Below are positions 37,227-46,359 of a stretch of 64,000 bases of DNA, one piece after another. Positions within the stretch are counted from its first letter, which is position 1. Each line of letters starts with the position of its first letter. The stretch is from Photobacterium jeanii. GTDB taxonomy: Bacteria > Pseudomonadota > Gammaproteobacteria > Enterobacterales > Vibrionaceae. Under the pieces are notes generated by a model. The model worked only from the letters and a program-made list of their open reading frames with translations. It searched no databases and had not been told where the DNA came from. The stretch is taken from assembly GCF_001650345.1 (NCBI RefSeq), contig NZ_LVHF01000028.1, forward strand, positions 1 to 64,000. Direction: 5' to 3'. The position numbers were made by a program, and so were the translations under genes.

Positions 37227-38345
37227 ATGACATTAATTATTGCTGAAGCAGGCGTGAATCATAATGGCGATATCGAATTAGCCCACCAACTGGTGAGTGC
37301 GGCGCATCAAGCGGGTGCTGATATTGTTAAATTTCAAACGTTCAAAGCGAAGAATTTGGTGACAGCAGATGCAAAGCAAGCCGATTACCAAGTGACGAAT
37401 ACTCAGCAGCAAGAGTCGCAGTTGGCGATGTTAAGTCGCTTAGAGCTGAGCTTTGAAGCACATTTTGCCCTGAAACAGCAATGTGAGGCCTTGGGCATTG
37501 AGTTTTTATCAACGGCCTTTGATAGTGAGAGTCTGTCGTTTTTAGTTAATGATTTGAAGCTCAAACGCTTAAAGATCCCGTCAGGTGAAATCACGAATGC
37601 ACCCTTGGTATTAGCGCATGCGCGAACTGGGTGTGATTTGATTGTTTCGACAGGCATGGCAACATTAGCTGAAATCAAAGCGGCACTAGGTGTCATCGCT
37701 TTTGGTTATACTGCCAAGCAAGAAACGCCACCTTCATTAGCTGCATTTGACAGTGCTTTTAGCTCAGAACAAGGTCAAGCGGCACTGCAAAAACATGTGA
37801 CTTTGCTTCATTGCACTACTGAATATCCAGCTCCTTTGGCTGAAATTAATTTGCGAGCGATGGATACGCTAGCGACAACCTTTGAGCTTCCCGTTGGTTA
37901 TTCTGATCACAGTGAGGGAATAACTGTTCCCGTTGCTGCCACCGCTCGGGGCGCGAGTGTGATAGAAAAGCATTTCACGCTGGATAAAAACTTGCCTGGT
38001 CCCGATCATGTCGCTTCTTTAAACCCGGAAGAACTTACTCAAATGGTACAAGCGATTCGGGGCGTTGAACTGGCGTTGGGTAGTGAGATTAAAGCACCAC
38101 AGCCTTCCGAAGTTAAGAACATGGCGGTTGCGCGTAAGAGTGTGGTGTGTAGCTCGGCGATTGCCAAAGGCGAATGTTTCACTAGTGAAAACTTAGTGAT
38201 TAAGCGCCCAGGCGATGGTGTGAGCCCTTACTGTTATTGGCAGTTACTTGGTCAGCAAGCGCAGCGTGATTATACCGAAGGTGAACTGATCGCAGCGAGC
38301 GAGTTAGATCAAGTCGTAACCATTAATCAGAAGTTATTCAGATGA
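37227..38345 (+). CDS. legI: NeuB/LegI-type nonulosonic acid synthase
   Basis: 372 aa from ATG 37227, where NeuB proteins normally begin (MTLIIAEAGVNHNGD); a TTG at 37206 is in frame. Condensation domain with KFQTFKAKNLVT and LKIPSGEITNAPL, then a C-terminal SAF/antifreeze-like domain (about 300-372, VARKSVVCSSAIAKGE). It joins phosphoenolpyruvate to the six-carbon sugar to form the nine-carbon acid. The stop overlaps the next ATG (ATGA). Confidence 0.92.
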   Translation: MTLIIAEAGVNHNGDIELAHQLVSAAHQAGADIVKFQTFKAKNLVTADAKQADYQVTNTQQQESQLAMLSRLELSFEAHFALKQQCEALGIEFLSTAFDSESLSFLVNDLKLKRLKIPSGEITNAPLVLAHARTGCDLIVSTGMATLAEIKAALGVIAFGYTAKQETPPSLAAFDSAFSSEQGQAALQKHVTLLHCTTEYPAPLAEINLRAMDTLATTFELPVGYSDHSEGITVPVAATARGASVIEKHFTLDKNLPGPDHVASLNPEELTQMVQAIRGVELALGSEIKAPQPSEVKNMAVARKSVVCSSAIAKGECFTSENLVIKRPGDGVSPYCYWQLLGQQAQRDYTEGELIAASELDQVVTINQKLFR

Positions 38346-38998
38346 ATAATCTCGAGTCAGTTCAAGCTGCTGAAACTAAACTACCACACCTCATTTTAGG
38401 GGCGGGTGGTCATGCCAGTGTGTTGGTAGATATACTCCGCCAGCAACGCACTGAAATCGCGGGCTTAGTAAGCCCAGATCTACAAGTAACTGATGCTGTC
38501 TTACGTGATAGCTTGCACGCTATACCTTGTTTTGCTGACGATGATGACGTGATGCAGTTCCAGCCTGAGACTGTGGTTTTGGTTAATGGCATTGGCGCAC
38601 TACCAAGGCAAGGGTTACGGAATAAACTGTTTCAACACTTTAGTCGTCAAGGTTATTGCTTTGCTTCCGTTATCTCATCTCAAGCGCTGGTATCGCCTTA
38701 TGCCCAATTAGGACATGGCGTGCAGGTAATGCCTGGGGCCATTATTCAAGCCGGGGCGGTTATTGGTGATAATTCCATTATTAACTCTGGGGCGATTGTT
38801 GAGCACGATTGCCAGATCGGAGCGCATTGTCATATCGCACCAGGCGCAACCTTATGTGGGCAAGTAAATGTCGCAGCCAACAGCTTCATTGGCGCAAGAG
38901 CGGTGGTGATCCAAAACTTGATGATTGAAGAAAATGTAGTTGTTGCTGCAGGGGCGAGAGTACATCGAGATGTGTTAGCAGGCGAGACGTATATATGA
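38342..38998 (+). CDS. legH: NeuD/PglD/LegH-type sugar acetyltransferase
   Basis: 218 aa. N-terminal Rossmann-like PglD domain (LILGAGGHASVLVDIL, about 18-33) and a C-terminal left-handed beta-helix of hexapeptide repeats (about 110-218, HGVQVMPGAIIQAGAVIGDN; His in VEHDCQIG is the likely base). Enzymes of this type N-acetylate the 4-amino group made by LegC, or O-acetylate nonulosonates (NeuD). Position in the set argues for LegH activity. Overlaps both neighbours by 4 bp. Confidence 0.8.
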   Translation: MNNLESVQAAETKLPHLILGAGGHASVLVDILRQQRTEIAGLVSPDLQVTDAVLRDSLHAIPCFADDDDVMQFQPETVVLVNGIGALPRQGLRNKLFQHFSRQGYCFASVISSQALVSPYAQLGHGVQVMPGAIIQAGAVIGDNSIINSGAIVEHDCQIGAHCHIAPGATLCGQVNVAANSFIGARAVVIQNLMIEENVVVAAGARVHRDVLAGETYI

Positions 38999-40050
38999 TC
39001 AAGAACTGGAAAAAAGCAGTGTTGCCACCTTCGGCAACATTACGAGAAGCCCTTGCGGTGATTGACGCCCAAGCCTTGCGCATAGCATTGATTGCCGATC
39101 ACCAAATGACATTACTCGGCACGGTAACTGATGGCGATTTACGGCGTGGCTTACTGCGTGGATTAGATATGTCTTCGCCAGTGACTGAGGTGATGAATAC
39201 AAGCCCAATTACTGCGAGTGCATCTTTGTCTCATCAAGCGCTTGCAACCTTGATGGAAGCGAAAGATATTCTTGCTGTCCCATTGCTTGATAACGGTATT
39301 CTTACTGGGCTGAAAACACTTAATCAGGTATTGCATCCAGTACAGCACGACAACCCAGTGTTTCTTATGGCGGGGGGCTTTGGCACAAGGTTACAACCGC
39401 TAACCAATGCATGCCCGAAACCTATGCTTAAGGTCGGTGATAAACCGATTTTGGAAAGTATTCTACAAAGCTTTATTCAAGCTGGCTTCCGTCATTTTTA
39501 TATCTCGACTCATTATCTCCCAGACATGATCCGCGCTCATTTTGGTAAGGGTGAAAAGTGGGGAGTATCGATCACTTATGTTCATGAAGAACAGCCATTA
39601 GGCACAGGTGGTGCGTTAGGTTTGCTGCCTGATGACATCAGTAAGCTTCCAATGATCATGATGAACGGCGATATCATGACCAATTTAGACTTCACCAAAT
39701 TGCTAGATTTCCATCATCAGCAAGGGGCTGATGCCACCATGTGTGTGCGTGAATATGAATACCAAATTCCTTTTGGTGTGATCGACTGCCAAGGTGGGGC
39801 TATTCATGGTTTAAGTGAAAAGCCGGCCCACAAGGTGAAAGTCAATACAGGGATTTATGTACTCAACCACGATGTTGTTCGCCAAGTTGAGAAAAACCAA
39901 CGAATTGATATTACTGATGTATTTTCACAAGTGATTGCGACTAAAGGTAAGGCGGCATCATACGAAATTAGCGAGTATTGGCTTGATATCGGCCGAATCG
40001 ATGATTATCGCCGAGCTCAAGCTGACATGATGGATATGGGGATTTTTTAA
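38995..40050 (+). CDS. ptmE: PtmE-like nucleotidyltransferase with CBS domains
   Basis: 351 aa. Residues 1-120 are a CBS pair (LGTVTDGDLRRGLLRG is the clearest part), residues about 122-351 a nucleotidyltransferase with AGGFGTRLQPLT (about 125-136) and NGDIMTNLD. This fusion matches PtmE, the glucosamine-1-phosphate guanylyltransferase that feeds the GDP-linked legionaminic acid route in Campylobacter. It suggests that the early intermediates here are GDP- rather than UDP-linked. Nucleotide preference is inferred. Confidence 0.8.
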   Translation: MIKNWKKAVLPPSATLREALAVIDAQALRIALIADHQMTLLGTVTDGDLRRGLLRGLDMSSPVTEVMNTSPITASASLSHQALATLMEAKDILAVPLLDNGILTGLKTLNQVLHPVQHDNPVFLMAGGFGTRLQPLTNACPKPMLKVGDKPILESILQSFIQAGFRHFYISTHYLPDMIRAHFGKGEKWGVSITYVHEEQPLGTGGALGLLPDDISKLPMIMMNGDIMTNLDFTKLLDFHHQQGADATMCVREYEYQIPFGVIDCQGGAIHGLSEKPAHKVKVNTGIYVLNHDVVRQVEKNQRIDITDVFSQVIATKGKAASYEISEYWLDIGRIDDYRRAQADMMDMGIF

Positions 40051-40052
40051 GC

Positions 40053-40763
40053 GTGAGCAAATCGACAAAACCCATAGCCATTATTCCTGCACGCGGGGGG
40101 AGCAAACGTCTACCTCGTAAGAATGTGTTACCGCTACAAGGTAAGCCGCTGATCGCTTGGAGTATCGAGGCGGCTATTCAGAGTGGTATTTTCGAACGTG
40201 TGATCGTGAATACCGATGATGACGAGATTGCGGCGGTAGCCAAGCAATATGGAGCGCAAGTACCATTTATGCGTCCGGCAGAACTTGCCACTGATACCAC
40301 AACCAGTATTGCTGTCCTTAAACACCAACTGGAGTACCATCAAGCGCAAGGCGAGTGCTATTACGATATGGTGCTGCTACAGCCAACCTCTCCACTACGA
40401 ACTGCGGTTGATATTCAAACGGCTTGGCAAATGTATTGCGATCAGCAAGTAGAAAGTTTGGTGTCAGTGACAGCCGTTGAGCATCCTATTCAATGGACAT
40501 TTGTGGATGATGAGCAAGGGCTCATTTCGCCACTTTTTGATCAAGTGCTCAAGCGTAGCCAAGATTGTGAGCAACATTATCGCCTAAATGGCGCGATCTA
40601 TATTACCCGTACTGAGCATGTTTTATGCGAAGAGCGATTGCTGCATCCTTCATCTTGTTTGAGCTATAAAATGCCTACAGAGCGCTCAATTGATATCGAT
40701 ACCGAGTTTGATTTTGTGATGGCTCAAGCGGTTATTCATTACTACGAAAAATTAACCGAATAA
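40053..40763 (+). CDS. legF: CMP-nonulosonate (legionaminate) cytidylyltransferase
   Basis: 236 aa, GTG start. IIPARGGSKRLPRKNV (about 9-24) is the CTP-binding signature of NeuA/PseF/LegF; NTDDDEIAAVA, LQPTSPLRT and the C-terminal DIDTEFDF motif follow. It activates the nine-carbon acid as CMP-sugar for transfer. Short form without the extra esterase domain of some NeuA proteins. Last pathway gene; a 99-bp gap follows. Confidence 0.9.
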   Translation: MSKSTKPIAIIPARGGSKRLPRKNVLPLQGKPLIAWSIEAAIQSGIFERVIVNTDDDEIAAVAKQYGAQVPFMRPAELATDTTTSIAVLKHQLEYHQAQGECYYDMVLLQPTSPLRTAVDIQTAWQMYCDQQVESLVSVTAVEHPIQWTFVDDEQGLISPLFDQVLKRSQDCEQHYRLNGAIYITRTEHVLCEERLLHPSSCLSYKMPTERSIDIDTEFDFVMAQAVIHYYEKLTE

Positions 40764-40862
40764 TTTGCGAGTTCTCTCTAAGTCTGACGACTAATTACCA
40801 TTTATTGCCTAGGTTCTCTGTCATTATGCCTGCATCTTTTTACATCAGGTGGAGCTTAAGCG

Positions 40863-42221
40863 GTGCACATCAAACATCATGGAGCCAAAACAGGCGTAAC
40901 TGGCTCATGTCATGAGTTATTTATCGGCAATAGTAGCTTATTGATTGATTGCGGGCTTTTTCAGGGGAAAGAAGCTCAGTCATCACTCAATATCGACTTT
41001 CCGCTAGACTCGGTTCGTGCACTTTTACTGACTCACTGCCATATCGACCACGTTGGACGTATTCCATGGTTACTGGCTGCTGGGTTCCATTCTCCTATCT
41101 ACGCCACTCAAGCCACCGCTGCGCTCTTGCCTTTGCTGATTGAAGATGGATTGAAAATCCAATTAGGTCTCAATTCAACTCAGTGTCAACAGGTTACCCA
41201 GCGCCTTCATTCTTTGCTTAAGCCAATCCCTTTTGATTGCTGGGTACAATTAACCTTACCAAGTGGTGAGTTGATCAGTATCCGCTTTCGTCCTGCTGGT
41301 CATATCTTAGGTTCTGCTTATATTGAGATTAAACTGCCCGACAGCAGAATCGTTGTATTTTCTGGTGATCTTGGCCCTCGAAATACGCCACTGCTGGTTG
41401 ATCCGGTATCGCCTGAACGTGCTGATGTTTTGGTGTTAGAAAGTACTTATGGCGATCATGTTCATGAGTCTATTCTGCATCGTCAGTCGAGACTGAAAGC
41501 GATTTTAGTGCGCTCACTAGAAGATGGTGGTGCGATCATTATTCCTGCCTTTAGCGTGGGAAGAACTCAAGAGCTGCTGTTTGATTTAGAAAACATATTG
41601 GCGGAGTTAGCAGAGCAAAATGATCCGCAGCTATGGTCAAAGATCCCTGTGATCTTTGATTCCCCCTTTGCCGCGAAAATTACTGAGCAATATAACCTCT
41701 ATAAACAGTTGTGGGCGAGTGAAGCGAAAGAGCGTTATATAAGAGGCCGTCATCCGCTTTCTTTTCATCAGTGTGTGATGGTGGATAGCCATGAAGACCA
41801 TCTTGCATTAATTAATCGACTAAAAGTTTCGGCAGAGCCTGCGATTATTGTGGCATCAAGTGGAATGTGTACCGGTGGGCGAGTCGTGAATTATCTTAAA
41901 GAGTTGCTGATTGATGAGCGAACCGATGTGATCTTATCAGGCTATCAAGCTAAAGGTACCCTAGGTGCTGAACTCGCAACAGGAACTAGGCAGGTTACTA
42001 TCGATCAGCAAGCGGTGGAAGTGAAGGCGCAGGTCCATTTGCTATCAGGTTATTCAGCTCATGCCGATCAGAAAGATTTGCTGGCGTTTGTGCAACAAAT
42101 AAAGCAAGGTCCAGATGAGATTTATTTGGTACATGGAGAGCCTGATAGCCAAACAGAGCTTGCGGCTAAGCTCTTGTCGGTAAAAACAAACCTGAATGTT
42201 CGTCTTGGGTATCAGGCATAA
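40863..42221 (+). CDS. Beta-CASP metallo-beta-lactamase-fold protein, rjg-like
   Basis: 452 aa, GTG start with AGGTGGAG upstream. Metallo-beta-lactamase motifs: LLTHCHIDHVGRIP (about 57-70), a His in RPAGHILGSAY, and SGDLGPRN. Then a beta-CASP region (IIPAFSVGRTQELL, SSGMCTGGRVVNYL) and the C-terminal SGYSAHADQ and HGEP motifs. The architecture is that of CPSF-like/archaeal-type RNases and 3'-end-processing-factor homologues. The gene called rjg at the right junction of Vibrio O-antigen/K-antigen loci encodes such a protein; this one sits in the same place. No link to sugar chemistry is evident; it may be a passenger or boundary gene. Confidence 0.82.
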   Translation: MHIKHHGAKTGVTGSCHELFIGNSSLLIDCGLFQGKEAQSSLNIDFPLDSVRALLLTHCHIDHVGRIPWLLAAGFHSPIYATQATAALLPLLIEDGLKIQLGLNSTQCQQVTQRLHSLLKPIPFDCWVQLTLPSGELISIRFRPAGHILGSAYIEIKLPDSRIVVFSGDLGPRNTPLLVDPVSPERADVLVLESTYGDHVHESILHRQSRLKAILVRSLEDGGAIIIPAFSVGRTQELLFDLENILAELAEQNDPQLWSKIPVIFDSPFAAKITEQYNLYKQLWASEAKERYIRGRHPLSFHQCVMVDSHEDHLALINRLKVSAEPAIIVASSGMCTGGRVVNYLKELLIDERTDVILSGYQAKGTLGAELATGTRQVTIDQQAVEVKAQVHLLSGYSAHADQKDLLAFVQQIKQGPDEIYLVHGEPDSQTELAAKLLSVKTNLNVRLGYQA

Positions 42222-42383
42222 GTTGTCATTAGTTGCTTTTTTTCAAGCTCAAGATTGGTGGTTTTTTAAGTTTAAATTGTTATCAGAAATCTTTGCTCAG
42301 AACAGGCGAAGCACGTAAGGCTGGCTATACTTATATCTATATCAATAACCCACAGCATAATGAATGTGGAGTAGGTGGTAGAT

Positions 42384-42710
42384 ATGAAAAAACAGTTTTT
42401 TGCGCCGATAGTAGCAGGGATGATGTTAGTAGTGGGTATGGTGTCGACTGCAGTGTGGGCTGAAGAGGGTGTCGCAACGAATGCGTCATCACAATCGTCT
42501 GCAGTAACAGAAACAGCCACTCAAGCTGCGGCTGATTCGACGGCTGCCACAGGTACGGCTGCTGGTGTTGATACAGCGCTTGCTGCTTCTGCTGGTGGTC
42601 TAACCGCAACAGCGATTGCGGTGGGTGTGGCTGCGGTAGTGGTAGCAGTGGCAGTTGCTGATACTGGTGGTGAAGATTCCGGTCCACCGGTTACGGTTCC
42701 TGTTGAGTAA
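42384..42710 (+). CDS. Small Ala-rich secreted protein, paralogue of 15026-15322
   Basis: 108 aa from ATG 42384, which has an AGGTGG site 6 bp upstream (a GTG at 42375 is in frame). Signal peptide ends at VWA (about residue 26); then Ala/Ser/Thr-rich sequence, the block GGLTATAIAVGVAAVVVAVAVAD and an acidic-Pro tail. The block aligns directly with that of the gene at 15026-15322 (GGVTATTVAVGVAAAVAVVAVAD). Probably a YjbE/GfcA-like protein, function unknown. It is the last gene of the inserted locus. Confidence 0.75.
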   Translation: MKKQFFAPIVAGMMLVVGMVSTAVWAEEGVATNASSQSSAVTETATQAAADSTAATGTAAGVDTALAASAGGLTATAIAVGVAAVVVAVAVADTGGEDSGPPVTVPVE

Positions 42711-42752
42711 TGCTCGCAATCGGTAGATTATTTATATTATTCATAAACAAAA

Positions 42753-42785
42753 CGCGGTTTAGGCTTAGCCTAAACCGCGCTTCTT
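42753..42785. terminator. Bidirectional terminator closing the polysaccharide locus
   Basis: 12-bp perfect stem (42753-42764 with 42768-42779), loop TTA, followed by a T-rich tract; the minus side also reads into T-rich sequence. Serves the Ala-rich gene and the convergent mnmC. Confidence 0.88.
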
Positions 42786-42810
42786 GTTTTTCAACCAAGC
42801 TATGTCTGCT

Positions 42811-44847
42811 TTAGTTCGCCTTATCTTTATTCAGCTGTTTTCCTTTGACCAAGCGGCGAACCCAAGGGCGCGCAGGGTGTAGTGCTTCCAACTCGTTTAT
42901 TGCGACAGGTAATGGATCGCCACAAACTTGGGAGGCCAGTAACTCACCAAGGAGTGGTGCTGAACTTAACCCTCGTGAACCGAGCCCTAATAAGCCAAAT
43001 AGGTTTGGGTAACACGGAACAGGAGCCGCGCTGTCTTGGTGTGATTTAAGATCGGCGTATTGCTCGATCAAGTTATCGATTTGGCACATATCACCAACGA
43101 ACGGCAAGTGATCGCGGCTTGCACTGCGCACACCACAACGTGCTTGGTTGTCACTCATATCAAGCTGATTTGGCCACTCAACATTCGGCAAACTGTTGAT
43201 CAAGCGCTGCTTGTTGCTCGCGTGTTCGTCAGGATTAAATTCGACATTCGTACTGTTACGACCATAACTCGCTCCAATACAGTGAGTATCAGAGCTGGTG
43301 TTTTTCGGTGTCAGGTAACCGTCGTAGCAAAGTACGGTTTTGAGCTCGCGTAAGGTTTCTGTCGTCGGAATATGGCTGACTTGACCACGAACCGGATACA
43401 GTGGGATCTCTTCTGTTTGGTTGAACTCAGTGAAACGATGACCGTTGGCAACAATGACGGTGTCGTGTTGGAAGCTCTCACCTGTGTTTGTAGTTAACTG
43501 CCATTGCTCGTTTGTCTGCGTGAGGTTAGTGATATCACAGTTAAAGTGACTGGTCAGTAAACCCGTTTGTTCAGCATGAGAAATTAAAACGCGCGTTAAT
43601 TGCTGCGGACATAACCAGCCACCGAGCGGGTAGTGGACACTTGAGTGACCCGTTTCTACCCCCGTTAGTGCTTGAGTTTCTGCAATATCATGGGCAGTAA
43701 TAAGCTCTGGTGGGAATTCTCCCGCCATCATGTTGATAAGCTTTCTAGTGGTGTTGTCATCCCAAGCTAATTGGGTCACGCCACACCATTGGTGGGCAAA
43801 CTCGCCGTAGTGTGTCGCTTGCTCAACAAATTGACGGGCATATAAAAAGGCAGGAGCAAAGAAGTTAGAAACTGGGTTTTGATCGCCACTAAGTAGTGGA
43901 TAGACAGCACCTTGGCGGTTACCTGATGCTCCTTCAGCTGGCAGTTCATCAGCGCAGTAAAGGCTTACTTTGAGTCCACGGCGGATCAGGGCGATTGCCA
44001 CCGAAGCGGAAGCAATACCACCACCAATGATTGCCACATTGTCAGTGCTGGTGGCAGCGTTGCGTTGATACCAAGGCTTGACGTTAGAGCCGTGTTGGCG
44101 AGATTCAACGTGGCCGACCAACATATCACGCTTAGTGCCAAAGCCTTTGGCTTTTGACATGGTAAAGCCTGCCTCAATCAAGCCACGGCGGACAAAACCT
44201 GCGGCAGTGAAAGTGGCTGTGGTGCAGCCAGTTCGCGCTAATTTCACCATGTTGTTAAACAGGTTTTGGTTCCACATCTCAGGGTTTTTGCTTGGCGCAA
44301 AACCGTCTAAGAACCAAGCATCAACAATGCCTTCTTCTCCGCACCACACTTGCGGCATACAATCTTTGATGTCACCAAACCACAAATCTAATGTGATCAT
44401 GCCATCTTCGAGTACTACACGTTGGCAACCTGCTACAGCAGCTGGATAGTGAGCGTGAAGTTGCTCGGCAAATTCCGCTAATTCAGGCCAAGATTGATGG
44501 GCTTTGATCAAATCGGCTTTGGTTACTGGAAACTTTTCAAAGCTGATAAAATGAAGCTCTTTGGTGGTAGCGTCTGGGTTCGCTTGACGGAAAGCTTTAA
44601 ACCATTGCCATACCGCTAAGAAGTTTAAACCGGTACCAAACCCCGTTTCTGCTACCACAAAGCGACGACGGTCGAAGGTTTCCCAGCGTTCAGGCAGTCC
44701 GTTCTGTTTTAAGAAAACATAGCGGGTTTCTTCTAGCCCGTTGGTGTTGGAGAAATACACATCGTCAAAATCGTTAGAAACGGGTGTACCTGCTTCATTC
44801 CAATCAAGAACGGCATGTTCAATGCGCTTTGGCGTCTTATCAGACAA
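42811..44847 (-). CDS. mnmC: tRNA mnm5s2U biosynthesis bifunctional protein MnmC
   Basis: 678 aa from a TTG start at 44847 (AGAGG 6 bp upstream), which matches the family length; the frame is open to an ATG at 44937, adding 30 residues of unlikely sequence. The N-terminal SAM methyltransferase domain ([30 protein letters not shown]) and the C-terminal FAD oxidase ([16 protein letters not shown]) catalyse the last two steps that turn cmnm5U34 into mnm5U34 in several tRNAs. In E. coli mnmC neighbours yfcL; here the polysaccharide locus separates them. Divergent from fabB. Confidence 0.93.
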   Translation of the reverse strand: MSDKTPKRIEHAVLDWNEAGTPVSNDFDDVYFSNTNGLEETRYVFLKQNGLPERWETFDRRRFVVAETGFGTGLNFLAVWQWFKAFRQANPDATTKELHFISFEKFPVTKADLIKAHQSWPELAEFAEQLHAHYPAAVAGCQRVVLEDGMITLDLWFGDIKDCMPQVWCGEEGIVDAWFLDGFAPSKNPEMWNQNLFNNMVKLARTGCTTATFTAAGFVRRGLIEAGFTMSKAKGFGTKRDMLVGHVESRQHGSNVKPWYQRNAATSTDNVAIIGGGIASASVAIALIRRGLKVSLYCADELPAEGASGNRQGAVYPLLSGDQNPVSNFFAPAFLYARQFVEQATHYGEFAHQWCGVTQLAWDDNTTRKLINMMAGEFPPELITAHDIAETQALTGVETGHSSVHYPLGGWLCPQQLTRVLISHAEQTGLLTSHFNCDITNLTQTNEQWQLTTNTGESFQHDTVIVANGHRFTEFNQTEEIPLYPVRGQVSHIPTTETLRELKTVLCYDGYLTPKNTSSDTHCIGASYGRNSTNVEFNPDEHASNKQRLINSLPNVEWPNQLDMSDNQARCGVRSASRDHLPFVGDMCQIDNLIEQYADLKSHQDSAAPVPCYPNLFGLLGLGSRGLSSAPLLGELLASQVCGDPLPVAINELEALHPARPWVRRLVKGKQLNKDKAN

Positions 44848-45046
44848 GGGAAACCTCTTATTCGTGGTGCAGTAGATGTCTGCTCGAAGGCGTAATTTAG
44901 GCGGAGTCATCAGCGTAAATCGCGAGGCAAACATCATAAATCATAGGAAATTGTCGTCGATTGTACCTGAACTCAGGGAAAGCTGACCACTTCTGCGTGA
45001 GAAAGCCGTTATTATCATCTGCGTTAAATATCAGTAGGAATTCATC

Positions 45047-46261
45047 ATGAAACGAGCCGTAATTACAGGCATGGGTATCGTATCCAGCATTGGTAACAAC
45101 GTAAACGAAGTGCTGGAGTCGCTAAAAGAAGGTAAATCAGGCATTAATTTCTCTGAACAATTTGCTGAAATGAAACTACGCAGCAATGTTTGGGGCGATC
45201 TTAAATTAAAGCCTTCTGAGCACATCGATCGTAAAAAGATGCGTTTCATGGGCGATGCGGCAGGTTACGCGTATCTGTCTATGGAGCAGGCAATTGCCGA
45301 TGCTGGCCTAACTGAAGAACAAGTTTCTAACGATCGAACTGGCCTAGTGGCGGGTTCGGGTGGTGCGTCATCACTAAACCAAGTTGCAGCCGTAGATATT
45401 CTGCGTGAAAAAGGCGTGAAGCGCGTAGGTCCATACATGGTACCGCGTACTATGTCTTCAACCGTTTCTGCATGTTTGGCGACACCGTTTAAAATCCGTG
45501 GTGTGAACTACACCATGAGTTCAGCTTGTGCGACATCTGCACACTGTATTGGTCACGCACTTGAGCTTATCCAGCTGGGTAAACAAGATGTGGTATTTGC
45601 TGGTGGCGGTGAAGAGCTTGATTGGTCTTTGACTATGATGTTCGACGCAATGGGCGCACTATCAACTAAGTACAACGATGACCCATCGAAAGCATCACGT
45701 ACTTACGATGCAGACCGTGACGGTTTTGTAATCTCTGGTGGTGGCGGCATGCTAGTGGTTGAAGAGCTAGAGCACGCACTAGCTCGTGGCGCTAAAATCT
45801 ACGGCGAAATCGTAGGTTACGGTGCGACTTCAGATGGCTACGACATGGTAGCACCATCGGGTGAAGGTGCGGTTCGTTGTATGAAGATGGCGATGCAAGA
45901 TCTTGAAGCGCCAGTGGATTACATCAACACCCACGGCACATCAACGCCAGTCGGCGACGTGAAAGAGCTAGGTGCGATTCAAGAGCTATTTAGCGAGAAC
46001 TGCCCAGCAATCTCTGCAACTAAAGCGATGACAGGTCACGCTTTAGGTGCTGCGGGTGTTCACGAAGCAATTTACTCAACGCTAATGCTAGAGCACGGCT
46101 TTGTTGCACCAAGCATTAATATTGAAACGCTAGATGAAGCGGCACAAGGTTTAGATATCGTGACTGAGAAGCGCGATGTTGAGCTGAAAACCGTAATGTC
46201 TAACAGCTTTGGCTTTGGTGGCACTAACGCAACGCTAGTGATCAAGAAGTACGAAGGCTAG
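45047..46261 (+). CDS. fabB: 3-oxoacyl-ACP synthase I (KAS I)
   Basis: 404 aa. Thiolase fold with catalytic Cys161 ([14 protein letters not shown]), His296 ([11 protein letters not shown]) and His331 ([10 protein letters not shown]), the Cys-His-His triad of KAS I/II. It elongates acyl-ACP and is needed for unsaturated fatty acid synthesis. FabB rather than FabF from length, sequence and its place next to mnmC, as in E. coli. The upstream gap contains AGCTGACCACTT, a possible half of a FadR-type site, which is weak evidence. Confidence 0.95.
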   Translation: MKRAVITGMGIVSSIGNNVNEVLESLKEGKSGINFSEQFAEMKLRSNVWGDLKLKPSEHIDRKKMRFMGDAAGYAYLSMEQAIADAGLTEEQVSNDRTGLVAGSGGASSLNQVAAVDILREKGVKRVGPYMVPRTMSSTVSACLATPFKIRGVNYTMSSACATSAHCIGHALELIQLGKQDVVFAGGGEELDWSLTMMFDAMGALSTKYNDDPSKASRTYDADRDGFVISGGGGMLVVEELEHALARGAKIYGEIVGYGATSDGYDMVAPSGEGAVRCMKMAMQDLEAPVDYINTHGTSTPVGDVKELGAIQELFSENCPAISATKAMTGHALGAAGVHEAIYSTLMLEHGFVAPSINIETLDEAAQGLDIVTEKRDVELKTVMSNSFGFGGTNATLVIKKYEG

Positions 46262-46278
46262 TTTCGGGTAAAGGAATC

Positions 46279-46316
46279 AAGCTGGTGATAAGGTGAACAA
46301 CAACTCACACCAGCTT
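46279..46316 (+). terminator. Hairpin after fabB
   Basis: AAGCTGGTG (46279-46287) pairs with CACCAGCTT (46308-46316); 20-nt loop, poor T run. A weak terminator or 3'-end stabiliser of fabB mRNA. Confidence 0.5.
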
Positions 46317-46359
46317 GTTACCCATGGTTGTAGCTGACTTAATACAGCTCAACCTGACA

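Noticed and set aside
42272..42687. Minus-strand frames of 82 and 116 residues over the Ala-rich secreted gene
   Set aside because: Antisense artefact of GCN-rich coding; the plus-strand gene has a signal peptide, ribosome site and a paralogue.
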